Part shown: positions 1-8,799 of the stretch, one piece after another | Numbering within the stretch: the first letter of the stretch is position 1 | How the letters are laid out: every line of letters begins with the position of its first letter | Assembly: GCF_003665435.1 (NCBI RefSeq) | Contig: NZ_CP023407.1 | Coordinates: 4,216,001 to 4,280,000 of the forward strand | DNA from: Streptomyces fungicidicus | Lineage (GTDB): Bacteria; Actinomycetota; Actinomycetes; Streptomycetales; Streptomycetaceae | DNA: 64,000 nt | Direction: 5' to 3' | Program-made: the position numbers and the translations under genes | The notes under the pieces: model-generated | Told to the model about the DNA's origin: nothing | Database searches by the model: none | What the model saw: only the letters and a program-made list of their open reading frames with translations

Positions 1-600
1 CCGTACGCGGGCGTGGCGTGTGCCGGATGGGTGCTTGTCGGAGGTCTCGCCGGAATGGCGGCGGGACCGGTCGCCGCGGCCGGACTGCGGTGGTGGCGAC
101 TCCGCCGCGGGGCGGCAGCTCCGCCCGCGGGCGTGCCGGACCCCGCCGTCGCCGCACGGCAACTGCCGCTCGCCGCCGATCTGCTGTCGGCCTGCATCGC
201 GGCGGGCGCCGGCCCGGTACTGGCCGCGCAGGCGGTCGGGGAGACCTTGGGCGGACCGGTCGGGGAGGCGCTGGCCCGGGGTGCGGCGGAGGTACGGCTC
301 GGCGGCGAACCCGCCGCCGCGTGGCACCGGCTGGCGTCGGTGCCGGGCGCCGCGGCCCTGGCCCGGCTGCTGGAGCGGGCCGATGTGTCCGGACTTCCCC
401 TGGCCGCGCCCGTGGGCCGGCTCGCCGCGGAGGCCCGCGCTGAGTGGGCCCGCGCGGCGACGGCACGGGCCCGGCGGGCGGCCGTCATGGTCAGCGCGCC
501 GGTGGGGCTGTGCTTCCTGCCCGCGTTCATCACGGTCGGCGTGGTGCCCGTGGTGATCGGCCTCGCGGGCGGGGTGCTGGGAGGAGGAGGCGGCGTGTAA
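1..600 (+). CDS. TadC-like type II/IV secretion F-family membrane protein (5' partial)
   Basis: Integral membrane protein of the Tad/Flp pilus-type secretion machinery, the inner-membrane platform that works with the TadA ATPase. The frame is open to the left edge, so the true start probably lies outside the window; the first in-window start is the GTG at 13. Visible are an N-terminal hydrophobic segment, a soluble four-helix-like middle (roughly residues 45-150) resembling the T2SSF domain, and a C-terminal hydrophobic segment rich in Val and Gly. It is followed by a pilin-like and two TadE-like genes, the order of the actinobacterial helicase/secretion neighbourhood. The family call rests on hydrophobic pattern and context more than on a diagnostic motif. 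Confidence 0.75.
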   Translation, partial: PYAGVACAGWVLVGGLAGMAAGPVAAAGLRWWRLRRGAAAPPAGVPDPAVAARQLPLAADLLSACIAAGAGPVLAAQAVGETLGGPVGEALARGAAEVRLGGEPAAAWHRLASVPGAAALARLLERADVSGLPLAAPVGRLAAEARAEWARAATARARRAAVMVSAPVGLCFLPAFITVGVVPVVIGLAGGVLGGGGGV

Positions 601-667
601 CGGGAGACGAGCGATGTGCGCGGCAAGGACCAGACGATCGGAACGGCTACTCCTCACGGGGGTTGAG

Positions 668-877
668 ATGTATCAGGCGGTACGGGCGCGACTGCGTGCC
701 CTGGTGTGCAAGGTGCGGACGGCGCGGCGGGACTCCGGAATGGTGACGTCGGAGTACGCGATGGGAATCGTGGCGGCGGTGGCGTTCTCCGTCGTGCTCT
801 ACAAGGTGGTCACCAGCGGGCCGGTCAGCGCGGCGCTGCGCAACATCGTGCAGCAGGCCCTCGATGGCCGGATGTGA
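668..877 (+). CDS. DUF4244 pilin-like small membrane protein
   Basis: Small Flp-pilin-like protein of 69 residues and the likely pseudopilin substrate of the adjacent secretion apparatus. It has a short basic N-terminus, the segment MVTSEYAMGIVAAVAFS resembling the pilin processing site with a Glu at +5-like position, then one hydrophobic helix. An upstream in-frame start at 614 exists, but the ATG at 668 has a purine-rich GGGGG sequence about 5 bases ahead and fits family length. The 3' end overlaps the TadE-like gene by 14 bp, indicating translational coupling. Confidence 0.8.
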   Translation: MYQAVRARLRALVCKVRTARRDSGMVTSEYAMGIVAAVAFSVVLYKVVTSGPVSAALRNIVQQALDGRM

Positions 878-1244
878 GCGGCGCACGGACCGGGGTTTCG
901 TGACGGCGGAGTCGGCCCTGGTCCTCCCGGTGCTGGTGATGGTCGCGACGGCGCTGATCTGGGGCCTCCTGGTGGTGGCGGCGCAGATCCAGTGCGTGGA
1001 CGCGGCCCGCGCGGGAGCCCGCGCGGCGGCCCGGCAGGATCCCCCCGACGCGGTCGTCGCACTCGCGCGGGAGACGGCGCCGTCCGGCGCGACGGTCACG
1101 GTGAGCAGGGAGGCCGAGCAGGTCCGGGTGGTCGTCGTGGCCAGACCTCCGGTCCTGCGCGGACTGCCCTTCGAGCTGAGGGAGGAGGCCGTGGCGGCCG
1201 TGGAGGAGACGGCGGGGGCGCCGACCCGGGCCGAGGGGACGTGA
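864..1244 (+). CDS. TadE family protein
   Basis: Pseudopilin-like TadE protein of 126 residues. The hallmark is an N-terminal stretch with Glu preceding a hydrophobic helix (residues about 12-38, TAESALVLPVLVMVATAL), typical of TadE-like proteins processed and assembled with Flp pili. The remainder is a soluble extracytoplasmic domain with an RAGARAAAR segment common in this family. It overlaps the DUF4244 gene upstream and shares a GTGA overlap with the next TadE-like gene, so the group is one operon. Confidence 0.85.
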   Translation: MAGCERRTDRGFVTAESALVLPVLVMVATALIWGLLVVAAQIQCVDAARAGARAAARQDPPDAVVALARETAPSGATVTVSREAEQVRVVVVARPPVLRGLPFELREEAVAAVEETAGAPTRAEGT

Positions 1245-1717
1245 GGGGCGTGCTCCGCGCATGGCGCCGGGTGAGGGTGGCGGGCCGTGCTTCCGGTCGG
1301 TGTGCGGACCGGGGGTCGGCGACGGTCTGGAGCGTCGGCGCGATCGCCGTGCTGTGTGTCGTGTTCGGCGTGGTCCTCGCCCTCGGGCACGCCGTGGTGG
1401 TCCGGCACCGGGCCGCCGGGGGCGCGGATCTGGCGGCGCTCGCGGCGGCGGAACACTGGCCGGAGGGCGGCACGGCGGCCTGCGCCCGGGCTGACCGGGT
1501 CGCCCGGGCCCAGAACGCGCGGCTCGTGCGGTGCGTCCTCACCGGTGAGGTGTCGGACGTGTCGGTGGAGTCGGGCCGGGGACCGTTCACGGTGGAGATC
1601 AGGGCCCGGGCGGGCCCCGCCGGCCCGGCGGATCCCCGGCCCCCGGACCTGGCGGACTCCCGGCCCCCGGCGGACCCCCGGCCCGCGGACCCGGTCCCCG
1701 CGCCGACCCTCGGCTAG
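1241..1717 (+). CDS. Rv3654c-type TadE-like protein of the helicase/secretion neighbourhood
   Basis: Membrane-anchored TadE-like protein of 158 residues. I chose the GTG at 1241 because it overlaps the TadE stop as GTGA; a longer frame from 992 only shadows the previous gene. It shows RGSATVWSVGAIAVLCVVFG, a pilin-like membrane helix, then a short soluble domain with two cysteines (AACARA and RCVLTG). The C-terminal 40 residues are Pro/Asp/Arg repeats. The stop codon TAG overlaps the TAG stop of the convergent helicase in a shared CTAG. The gene order pilin-TadE-TadE-like-helicase matches the neighbourhood for which the family is named. Confidence 0.8.
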   Translation: MRGVLRAWRRVRVAGRASGRCADRGSATVWSVGAIAVLCVVFGVVLALGHAVVVRHRAAGGADLAALAAAEHWPEGGTAACARADRVARAQNARLVRCVLTGEVSDVSVESGRGPFTVEIRARAGPAGPADPRPPDLADSRPPADPRPADPVPAPTLG

Positions 1718-4260
1718 GACGCCGCGGTTCCTCCCAGCTCCGCCCCGGCCGGTCCGGAGCCCCTCTCCGCGTCCGTCGCGTCCGTCGCGTCCGCCTCGTC
1801 CTCCGGCTTCTCCTCGGGCGCCCCCTCCAGCAGCACCGTGAGCAGGCGTACCGCGCCCCGCTTGTGCAGAGGGTCGTTGCCGTTGCCGCACTTGGGGGAC
1901 TGGATGCAGGAGGGGCACCCGGCGTCGCACTCGCAGGAGGCGATGGCCTGGCGGGTGGCGGTGAGCCAGGCACGGGCGGTGTGGAAGGCCCGCTCGGCGA
2001 AGCCCGCGCCACCCGGATGGCCGTCGTAGACGAAGACCGTGGGCAGCAGCGTGTCGGGGTGCAGCGGGACGGAGACCCCGCCGATGTCCCAGCGGTCGCA
2101 GGTGGCGAAGAGCGGCAGCATGCCGATCGACGCGTGCTCCGCGGCGTGCAGGGCGCCGCCGAGGATCTCCGGGTTGATCCGGGCCCGGTCCAGCTGGTCC
2201 TCGGTGACCGTCCACCACACCGCGCGGGTGCGCAGCGTACGAGGAGGGAGGTCGAGTTTCGTCTCGCCCAGCACTTCACCGGTGATGACCCGCCGGCGCA
2301 GGAAGGAGACCACTTGGTTGGTGACCTCGACGGAGCCGTAGCACAGGCGGCCGTCGCCCCACGGGATCTCGGTGTCCGTCTCCAGCACGGAGATCGACGT
2401 CGTGTCCCGGGCCACCGTCGTGTAGGTGGGATTGGCCCGCTCGACCAGGGCGACGGAGTCCTCCAGGTCGAGGGAGCGCACGAGATACGTCAGGCCCTGG
2501 TGCAGATGGACGGCGCCCTCGTGGACGCCGGTGTGGGCCGCGCCCGCGTCGACCGTGCCGAGCAGCCTGCCCGTACCGGCCTCGACGACCTGGACCGGCC
2601 GGCCGCCCTCCCCGCGGATGTCGGCCAGGTCGGCGGCCCGCTCCCGGCGGGTCCAGTGCCAGGCCTTCGTCCGGCGGCGCAGCAGCTTCGCGGCCTCCAG
2701 CTGCGGGAGCAGCTCCCCGGCGGCCGGGCCGAAGAGGGCCAGGTCCTCGTCCGTCAGCGGCAGTTCCTCGGCTGCCGCGCACAGGTGCGGGGCGAGCACG
2801 TAGGGGTTGTCCGGGTCGAGGACGGTGGACTCCACGGGCCGGTCGAACAGCGCCTCGGGGTGGTGGACGAGAAAGGTGTCCAGGGGGTCGTCACGGGCCA
2901 CCAGGACGGCCAGCGCGCCCTGTCCGGAGCGTCCCGCGCGGCCCGCCTGCTGCCACAGGGAGGCCCGGGTGCCCGGATAGCCGGCGATCACCACGGCGTC
3001 CAGGCCGGAGATGTCCATGCCGAGTTCGAGGGCGTTCGTCGCGGCCAGACCGAGCAGTTCGCCGCTGTGCAGGGCGCGTTCGAGGGCGCGGCGCTCCTCG
3101 GGGAGATAACCGCCCCGGTACGCGGCGACCCGCCGGGCCAGCGAGCGGTCGACCTCGGCGAGACGGTCCTGGGCGATCACGGAGATCAGCTCGGCGCCGC
3201 GCCGTGAGCGCACGAAGGTGACCGAGCGGATGCCCTGCACCGTGAGGTCGGTCAGCAGGTCGGCGGCCTCGGCGGTGGCCGTACGGCGGACCGGCGCCCC
3301 CTTCTCGCCGTGCAGTTCGGTGAGCGGTGGCTCCCACAGCGCGAACACCAGTTCACCGCGCGGCGAGGCGTCGTCGGCCACCTCCACGACCGGCAGGCCG
3401 GTGAGGCGGCGAGCGGCGACCGCGGGCTCGGCGGCGGTCGCGGAGGCCAGCAGGAAGACGGGTGAGGCGCCGTAGCGGGCGCACAGGCGTCGCAGCCGGC
3501 GGAGCACCTGGGCGACGTGCGAGCCGAAGACGCCCCGGTAGGTGTGGCACTCGTCCACCACGACGTACTTCAGCGACTTGAGGAAGGAGGACCAGCGGGG
3601 GTGGGACGGGAGGATGCTCCGGTGCAGCATGTCCGGATTGGTCAGCACGTAGTTGGCGTACTGGCGGATCCACTCGCGTTCCTCGAACGGCGTGTCGCCG
3701 TCGTGGACGGCCGCGCGCACCGAATGGCCCAGTGGTTGTGAAAGTTCCTTCACGGATCGGCACTGGTCCGCGGCGAGGGCCTTCGTGGGAGCGAGGTAGA
3801 GGGCGGTCGCACCGCGGCCGTTCGGGGCCTGTGCGCCGTCCAGGAGCGCGGACAGGACCGGCATGAGGTACGCCAGGGACTTGCCGGACGCGGTGCCGGT
3901 GGAGACCACCACGGACTCGCCGTCCAGGGCGTGCTCGGCGGCGCGTGCCTGGTGGGCCCAGGGGTGCTCGATGCCCGCCGCCCGCACGGCGGCGAGGATC
4001 TCCGGGCGGATCCGGTCCGGCCAGACGGCATGACGCCCCTCACGTGGGGGCAAGTGCTCCGTATGAGTGATGCGCGAAGCCCGGCCCGGTCCGGATGCGA
4101 GCCGGTCCAGGACCGCGTCCGGCGCGGGCCTGGACGGGTGTTCCGCCGGGGGCCGATCGGGTCGGTGATTCTTGGCCATCGGCACCGAGTGTGTCACTGG
4201 CGTGACGGACAATGGGGCCAAGGCGTCGTGCACGCCTGCCGGTAAGTGATTGAATGCCAT
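1714..4260 (-). CDS. DEAD/DEAH-box helicase with C-terminal four-Cys MZB domain (MrfA/YprA type)
   Basis: Superfamily 2 DNA helicase of about 848 residues. Motif I is TGTASGKS (about 121-128), motif II VVDECHTY, motif III LASAT, motif VI QQAGRAGRSGQG. Near the C-terminus the cluster CECDAGCPSCIQSPKC (about 776-791) supplies the four cysteines of the metal-binding DUF1998/MZB domain seen in B. subtilis MrfA, which acts in mitomycin-lesion repair. The repair role here is inference from that family. The start at 4260 gives the N-terminus MAFNHLP and makes codon 6 a TTA. An alternative ATG at 4179 (MAKNH) would exclude it. Its start is 80 bp from bldG, divergent. Confidence 0.88.
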   Translation of the reverse strand: MAFNHLPAGVHDALAPLSVTPVTHSVPMAKNHRPDRPPAEHPSRPAPDAVLDRLASGPGRASRITHTEHLPPREGRHAVWPDRIRPEILAAVRAAGIEHPWAHQARAAEHALDGESVVVSTGTASGKSLAYLMPVLSALLDGAQAPNGRGATALYLAPTKALAADQCRSVKELSQPLGHSVRAAVHDGDTPFEEREWIRQYANYVLTNPDMLHRSILPSHPRWSSFLKSLKYVVVDECHTYRGVFGSHVAQVLRRLRRLCARYGASPVFLLASATAAEPAVAARRLTGLPVVEVADDASPRGELVFALWEPPLTELHGEKGAPVRRTATAEAADLLTDLTVQGIRSVTFVRSRRGAELISVIAQDRLAEVDRSLARRVAAYRGGYLPEERRALERALHSGELLGLAATNALELGMDISGLDAVVIAGYPGTRASLWQQAGRAGRSGQGALAVLVARDDPLDTFLVHHPEALFDRPVESTVLDPDNPYVLAPHLCAAAEELPLTDEDLALFGPAAGELLPQLEAAKLLRRRTKAWHWTRRERAADLADIRGEGGRPVQVVEAGTGRLLGTVDAGAAHTGVHEGAVHLHQGLTYLVRSLDLEDSVALVERANPTYTTVARDTTSISVLETDTEIPWGDGRLCYGSVEVTNQVVSFLRRRVITGEVLGETKLDLPPRTLRTRAVWWTVTEDQLDRARINPEILGGALHAAEHASIGMLPLFATCDRWDIGGVSVPLHPDTLLPTVFVYDGHPGGAGFAERAFHTARAWLTATRQAIASCECDAGCPSCIQSPKCGNGNDPLHKRGAVRLLTVLLEGAPEEKPEDEADATDATDAERGSGPAGAELGGTAAS

Positions 4261-4339
4261 CGCGGCTGGCGAACCGTCCCGGGGGCTGAGCCGAGATGCC
4301 CCAAGGGCGACCGCTCGATAGCTAGGTGCTGGAGGATCC

Positions 4340-4681
4340 GTGGACCTGTCCCTGTCGACCGAGACCATGGGCGATCGCACGATCGTCAGGGTCGGTGGCG
4401 AAATCGACGTATATACCGCGCCCAAGCTGCGCGAGCAGTTGGTCGAGCTGGTGAACGACGGCAGTTTCCACCTTGTCGTCGACATGGAGGGCGTGGACTT
4501 CCTCGACTCCACCGGACTCGGCGTGCTGGTCGGCGGCCTGAAGCGCGTCCGTGCCCATGAGGGCTCACTGCGCCTGGTCTGCAACCAGGAGCGTATTCTC
4601 AAGATCTTCCGTATCACCGGCCTCACCAAGGTGTTCCCGATCCACACCTCGGTCGAGGAAGCGGTGGCGGCGACCGACTGA
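4340..4681 (+). CDS. bldG: Anti-sigma factor antagonist BldG (STAS domain)
   Basis: Anti-anti-sigma factor of 113 residues needed in Streptomyces for aerial mycelium and antibiotic production. A single STAS domain fills the protein; the phosphorylatable serine is Ser57 in FLDSTGLGVLVGG. The sequence matches my memory of BldG closely and has the family length. The start is the GTG at 4340, with GGAGG 5 bases upstream. It lies just upstream of an RsbW-like kinase gene, its expected antagonist, in the same orientation. Phosphorylation of Ser57 by an anti-sigma kinase is the known switch in this family. Confidence 0.95.
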   Translation: MDLSLSTETMGDRTIVRVGGEIDVYTAPKLREQLVELVNDGSFHLVVDMEGVDFLDSTGLGVLVGGLKRVRAHEGSLRLVCNQERILKIFRITGLTKVFPIHTSVEEAVAATD

Positions 4682-4794
4682 ACACCCCGCCGCCCGGGCC
4701 GCAGCGTCCGGGCGGCGGACGTGAACCACGAGGAGGGCCCGGCTCTCGGCGGCCCGGCCTCTCCACAGCACGCCCGTAGTCGCGAGGGGGATGC

Positions 4795-5232
4795 ATGGCC
4801 ACCGTCGAACTCCGCTTCAGCGCGCTGCCCGAGCACGTGAGGACCGCCCGGCTCGTCGCCGCGGCGGTGGCGCGCAGGGCCGGAGTGGACGAGGCCGTTC
4901 TCGACGAGGTCAGGCTGGCCGTCGGAGAGGCGTGCAGCCGGGCCGTGGGGCTGCACCAGAACGGCGGAATCTCGGCACCGGTGAAGGTGCTGCTGATCGA
5001 GGAGGAGAAGCTGTTCTCCATCGAGGTCGGCGACGAGGCGCCGCACGCGGCCATCGGCGGCCGCGCGTCCGGCGACGGGCCGGGAGACACCGACGCGGAG
5101 ACCGAGGAGGACGAGATGGGCCTCGCGGTCATCAGCGGCCTGGTCGACGACGTCGAGGTCAGTGCGGGGAAACAGGGCGGATCGATCCGCATGAGGTGGC
5201 CCACCGTGCCGCCGGTCACCTCCCTCGGCTGA
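4795..5232 (+). CDS. RsbW-like ATP-binding anti-sigma factor paired with BldG
   Basis: GHKL-fold ATP-binding protein of 145 residues. It has the N-box helix LDEVRLAVGEACSRAV (about 37-52) and the later MGLAVISGLVDDVEV segment typical of RsbW-like serine kinases. Conserved linkage to bldG identifies it as the BldG antagonist (the SCO3548 counterpart, sometimes called ApgA). It should phosphorylate or bind BldG and sequester one or more sigma factors; that role is from family and context. An acidic insert (DTDAETEEDE) sits before the second motif. The ATG at 4795 has a GAGGGG ribosome site. A strong terminator follows, so bldG and this gene can be one transcript. Confidence 0.88.
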   Translation: MATVELRFSALPEHVRTARLVAAAVARRAGVDEAVLDEVRLAVGEACSRAVGLHQNGGISAPVKVLLIEEEKLFSIEVGDEAPHAAIGGRASGDGPGDTDAETEEDEMGLAVISGLVDDVEVSAGKQGGSIRMRWPTVPPVTSLG

Positions 5233-5261
5233 CCCGTTCACCCGGACGGCGACTGTTTTTC

Positions 5262-5289
5262 CGAAGGGCCCCACTCGTGGGGCCCTTCG
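5262..5289 (+). terminator. Intrinsic terminator after the BldG anti-sigma gene
   Basis: Perfect hairpin: CGAAGGGCCCCA pairs with TGGGGCCCTTCG around the loop CTCG. It lies 29 bases past the stop codon. No long U-tract follows, which is usual in Streptomyces. Confidence 0.85.
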
Positions 5290-5480
5290 TCATGTGCGGG
5301 TGCCGGTGCCCCCGCTTACAGTGGTCTCGAGCGGTTGATCGCGTGAATTCGTTCACGACCTGCCGTGCTCCGTAAATGAGATCAAGAGAATGCTCCAAAA
5401 GCATTACCGATTTCGGGTCTCCGGCTGTCCGGCGATCATTATCGAAGAGTGCGCACAGGACATTTACATTTCACGCGCTC

Positions 5481-5509
5481 TGTTTTGATCAGGTTCCGGT
5501 ACCTACAAT
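5481..5509 (+). promoter_or_regulatory. Possible hppA promoter
   Basis: TACAAT at 5504-5509 is a fair -10; 17 bp upstream is TGTTTT, a poor -35. It sits 43 bp before the hppA start in an AT-rich stretch. Weak support. Confidence 0.3.
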
Positions 5510-5552
5510 CCCGTCCACATCTTGAGCTCAGCCCAAGCGTCAAGGAGGACGA

Positions 5553-7958
5553 ATGGCGGGGCTTTTCCTCACACAAGAGTCGGGCCGACCCACATCCCTC
5601 GCGGCCGCCGTGCTGACCGACGAGAACCGCCTGCTCGTGGTGGTCATCGGGGTCGTCGCGCTGGCGGCGCTGGTGCTCGCGGCAGTCCTGGTGCGCCAGG
5701 TGCTCGCGGCCGGCGAGGGCACCGACAGCATGAAGAAGATCGCGGCAGCGGTCCAGGAGGGTGCGAACGCCTATCTGGCCCGTCAGTTGCGCACCCTCGG
5801 CGTATTCGCCGTGGTGGTGTTCTTCCTGCTCATGCTGCTGCCCGCGGACGACTGGGGCCAGCGTGCCGGACGGTCGGTGTTCTTCTTGATCGGAGCGGCG
5901 TTCTCGGCGGCCACCGGCTATATCGGTATGTGGCTCGCCGTGCGCAGTAATGTGCGGGTCGCGGCCGCGGCGCGCGAAGCGACACCGGCCGAGGGCGAAC
6001 CGGAAAAGGATCTCACCGCCGTCTCGCACAAAGCGATGAAGATCGCTTTTCGTACGGGCGGCGTCGTCGGAATGTTCACCGTCGGACTCGGCCTGCTCGG
6101 CGCCTCCTGCGTGGTGCTGGTGTACGCGGCCGACGCCCCGAAGGTGCTCGAGGGGTTCGGTCTCGGCGCGGCGCTGATCGCGATGTTCATGCGGGTCGGC
6201 GGCGGCATCTTCACCAAGGCCGCGGACGTCGGCGCCGACCTGGTCGGCAAGGTCGAGCAGGGCATCCCCGAGGACGATCCGCGCAACGCCGCGACCATCG
6301 CCGACAACGTGGGCGACAACGTCGGCGACTGCGCGGGCATGGCGGCCGACCTGTTCGAGTCGTACGCCGTGACCCTGGTGGCCGCCCTGATCCTCGGCTC
6401 GGCCGCTTTCGGCGACGCGGGGCTCGCCTTCCCGCTGCTGGTGCCCGCCATCGGCGTCCTCACCGCGATGGCGGGCATCTTCGCGGTGGCCCCGCGGCGC
6501 GCCGACCGCAGCGGCATGAGCGCGATCAACCGGGGGTTCTTCGTCTCCGCGGTGATCTCGCTCGTCCTCGTCGCGATCGCCGTGTACGCCTATCTGCCGT
6601 CGACGTACGCCGGCCTCGACGGCGTCACCGACGAGACCATCCTGGGCAAGGACGGCGACCCGCGGATCCTGGCGCTCGTCGCGGTGGCCATCGGCATCGT
6701 CCTCGCCGCCCTCATCCAGCAGCTCACCGGCTACTTCACCGAGACCACCCGGCGCCCGGTGCGGGACATCGGGAAGACCTCGCTCACCGGCCCGGCCACC
6801 GTCGTCCTGTCCGGTATCTCCATAGGCCTCGAATCCGCCGTCTACACCGCCCTGTTGATCGGCCTCGGCGTGTACGGGGCGTTCCTGCTCGGCGGTACGT
6901 CGATCATGCTGGCGCTGTTCGCGGTGGCGCTGGCCGGCACCGGACTGCTCACCACGGTCGGTGTGATCGTCGCGATGGACACCTTCGGCCCGGTCTCCGA
7001 CAACGCGCAGGGCATCGCCGAGATGTCCGGCGACGTGGAGGGCGCGGGCGCCCAGGTGCTCACCAACCTGGACGCGGTCGGCAACACCACCAAGGCCATC
7101 ACCAAGGGCATCGCGATCGCCACGGCCGTCCTCGCGGCGGCGGCGCTGTTCGGCTCGTACCGGGACGCCATCACCACCGGCGCGCGGGACGTCGGCGAAC
7201 GGCTCAGCGGTGACGGCGCCCCGATGAGCCTGATGATGGACATCTCCCAGCCCAACAACCTCGTCGGTCTGATCGCGGGCGCGGCGGTCGTCTTCCTCTT
7301 CTCGGGACTGGCGATCAACGCGGTCTCGAGATCGGCGGGTTCGGTGGTCTACGAGGTGCGCCGGCAGTTCCGCGAACGGCCCGGGATCATGGACTACAGC
7401 GAGGAACCGGAGTACGGCAAGGTCGTCGACATCTGCACCAAGGACGCCCTCCGGGAGCTCGCCACACCCGGTCTGCTCGCCGTGATGGCGCCCATCTTCA
7501 TCGGGTTCACGCTCGGCGTGGGCGCCCTCGGGGCGTTCCTCGCGGGCGCGATCGGCGCGGGCACCCTGATGGCGGTGTTCCTCGCCAACTCCGGTGGCGC
7601 CTGGGACAACGCGAAGAAGCTCGTCGAGGACGGCCACCACGGCGGCAAGGGCAGCGAGGCCCACGCGGCCACCGTCATCGGCGACACCGTCGGCGACCCC
7701 TTCAAGGACACCGCGGGACCCGCGATCAACCCCCTGCTGAAGGTGATGAACCTGGTGGCGCTGCTCATCGCGCCCGCGGTCATCAAGTTCTCCTACGGCG
7801 CGGACAAGAGCGTGGGAATGCGGGTGCTCATCGCCGTCCTGGCGCTGCTCGTCATCGTCGGCGCGGTGTACGTGTCCAAGCGGCGCGGCATCGCCGTGGA
7901 CGACGAGGACAACCCCGAGCCGAAACCCAAGTCGGCCGATCCGGCGGTGGTTTCCTAG
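5553..7958 (+). CDS. hppA: K(+)-independent membrane proton-pumping pyrophosphatase
   Basis: Integral membrane H+-PPase of 801 residues that couples pyrophosphate hydrolysis to proton export. Many transmembrane segments are evident. The substrate site is seen in DVGADLVGKVE (from about residue 226) and in DNVGDNVGDCAGMAADLFES; the C-terminal half has the second acidic site GDTVGDPFKDTAGPAINPL. Lys514 in GNTTKAITKG is the residue that marks the K+-independent class; K+-dependent enzymes have Ala there. The ATG at 5553 has AAGGAGG 7 bases upstream. A very stable terminator follows. It lies directly after the bldG operon but with its own promoter region. A separate soluble pyrophosphatase gene is present at 39473. 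Confidence 0.97.
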   Translation: MAGLFLTQESGRPTSLAAAVLTDENRLLVVVIGVVALAALVLAAVLVRQVLAAGEGTDSMKKIAAAVQEGANAYLARQLRTLGVFAVVVFFLLMLLPADDWGQRAGRSVFFLIGAAFSAATGYIGMWLAVRSNVRVAAAAREATPAEGEPEKDLTAVSHKAMKIAFRTGGVVGMFTVGLGLLGASCVVLVYAADAPKVLEGFGLGAALIAMFMRVGGGIFTKAADVGADLVGKVEQGIPEDDPRNAATIADNVGDNVGDCAGMAADLFESYAVTLVAALILGSAAFGDAGLAFPLLVPAIGVLTAMAGIFAVAPRRADRSGMSAINRGFFVSAVISLVLVAIAVYAYLPSTYAGLDGVTDETILGKDGDPRILALVAVAIGIVLAALIQQLTGYFTETTRRPVRDIGKTSLTGPATVVLSGISIGLESAVYTALLIGLGVYGAFLLGGTSIMLALFAVALAGTGLLTTVGVIVAMDTFGPVSDNAQGIAEMSGDVEGAGAQVLTNLDAVGNTTKAITKGIAIATAVLAAAALFGSYRDAITTGARDVGERLSGDGAPMSLMMDISQPNNLVGLIAGAAVVFLFSGLAINAVSRSAGSVVYEVRRQFRERPGIMDYSEEPEYGKVVDICTKDALRELATPGLLAVMAPIFIGFTLGVGALGAFLAGAIGAGTLMAVFLANSGGAWDNAKKLVEDGHHGGKGSEAHAATVIGDTVGDPFKDTAGPAINPLLKVMNLVALLIAPAVIKFSYGADKSVGMRVLIAVLALLVIVGAVYVSKRRGIAVDDEDNPEPKPKSADPAVVS

Positions 7959-7988
7959 GGACGGACGGCGGACACCGGATCAAGGTGC

Positions 7989-8022
7989 GGGCGGGCGGCG
8001 CGTATTGACGCGCCGCCCGCCC
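7989..8022 (+). terminator. Intrinsic terminator after hppA
   Basis: Fifteen-base-pair perfect stem, GGGCGGGCGGCGCGT with ACGCGCCGCCCGCCC, closing the four-base loop ATTG, 30 bases after the hppA stop. Confidence 0.9.
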
Positions 8023-8169
8023 TCTCCCCGCGCCACGCACCCACGCCGTGAGCCTTCTCTCGCGTGGTGCAAATGGCTTCAAAAGTCTCTTACCGGACGT
8101 TCGGCGAGTGGGTGTAGCCCATCTGGCGTGTATGTTCCGGGGCCGAGAGCCATGGAAGGGACCAATCCG

Positions 8170-8742
8170 GTGAACAAGAAGCTCGCGGCCGCACTGTCCG
8201 GCGGTGCGGTACTGGTACTGGCGCTGACGGGATGCGGCGGCGACGACAACAACGAGAAGCTGGACGCCTGGGCGAGGGAGGTCTGCGACGCGGTGCAGCC
8301 GCAGGCCGCGAAGATCAAGTCGGCCAACGCCGACATCCAGAAGGAGACCTCGGACAACAGCACGCCGGAAGAGGTCCAGAAGGCGGACTCGAAGGCCTTC
8401 CAGGACATGTCCGACGCCTACAAGGCGATCGGCACCGCCGTGAACAAGGCCGGGGCGCCGGACGTCGAGAACGGCGAGAAGAAGCAGGCGGACGCGGTCA
8501 AGGAGCTCAACAGCATCTCCGCCTCGTACGCCTCCCTGCAGAAGCAGGTCGACGGGCTCGACACCGAGGACCAGGCGAAGTTCGCCGACGGCCTGAAGGA
8601 CATCGCCGCCGAGCTGGACAAGCTGGGCAAGAGCGGCAGCAACGCCCTCAGCACGCTGGAGGAGGGCGAGGTCGGCGAGGCGATGTCCCGGCAGCCGAGC
8701 TGCCAGACCGCCACCGGGTCGGCGGGAGCCACCAAGAGCTGA
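8170..8742 (+). CDS. Small secreted lipoprotein of unknown function
   Basis: Predicted lipoprotein of 190 residues. From the GTG at 8170 the protein begins VNKKLAAALSGG and has a lipobox LTGC with the lipidated Cys22, then a hydrophilic, Lys/Asp/Glu-rich helical domain with two further cysteines (VCDAV, SCQTA) that may pair. A frame from 8005 is longer, but the purine run GGAAGGGA ahead of 8170 and the signal peptide favour the shorter form. No enzymatic motif is visible; the helical composition suggests a small cell-surface helical bundle. Function unknown. Confidence 0.8.
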   Translation: MNKKLAAALSGGAVLVLALTGCGGDDNNEKLDAWAREVCDAVQPQAAKIKSANADIQKETSDNSTPEEVQKADSKAFQDMSDAYKAIGTAVNKAGAPDVENGEKKQADAVKELNSISASYASLQKQVDGLDTEDQAKFADGLKDIAAELDKLGKSGSNALSTLEEGEVGEAMSRQPSCQTATGSAGATKS

Positions 8743-8786
8743 CACCACGGCACCCGGCGCGGTACGCGGAGGGCGGGGGCGGCGGC

Positions 8787-8792
8787 CACAAT
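8787..8792 (+). promoter_or_regulatory. -10 box of a leaderless transcript
   Basis: CACAAT lies 7 bp before the GTG at 8800, so transcription would begin at or near the start codon. The in-frame ATG at 8791 would overlap this box. Confidence 0.5.
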
Positions 8793-8799
8793 GGAGGGC

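Larger units (their letters stand above)
5233..5552. other. Intergenic region between the bldG operon and hppA
   Basis: No gene is visible. It holds the bldG-operon terminator at its left end, an unusually AT-rich centre (about 5380-5490) and the hppA promoter and ribosome site (AAGGAGG just before 5553). No open frame here shows Streptomyces-like codon use. Confidence 0.6.

Noticed and set aside
5439..7664. A 741-codon minus-strand frame across hppA
   Set aside because: Antisense shadow of hppA with His/Arg/Gly-rich composition and no motif.
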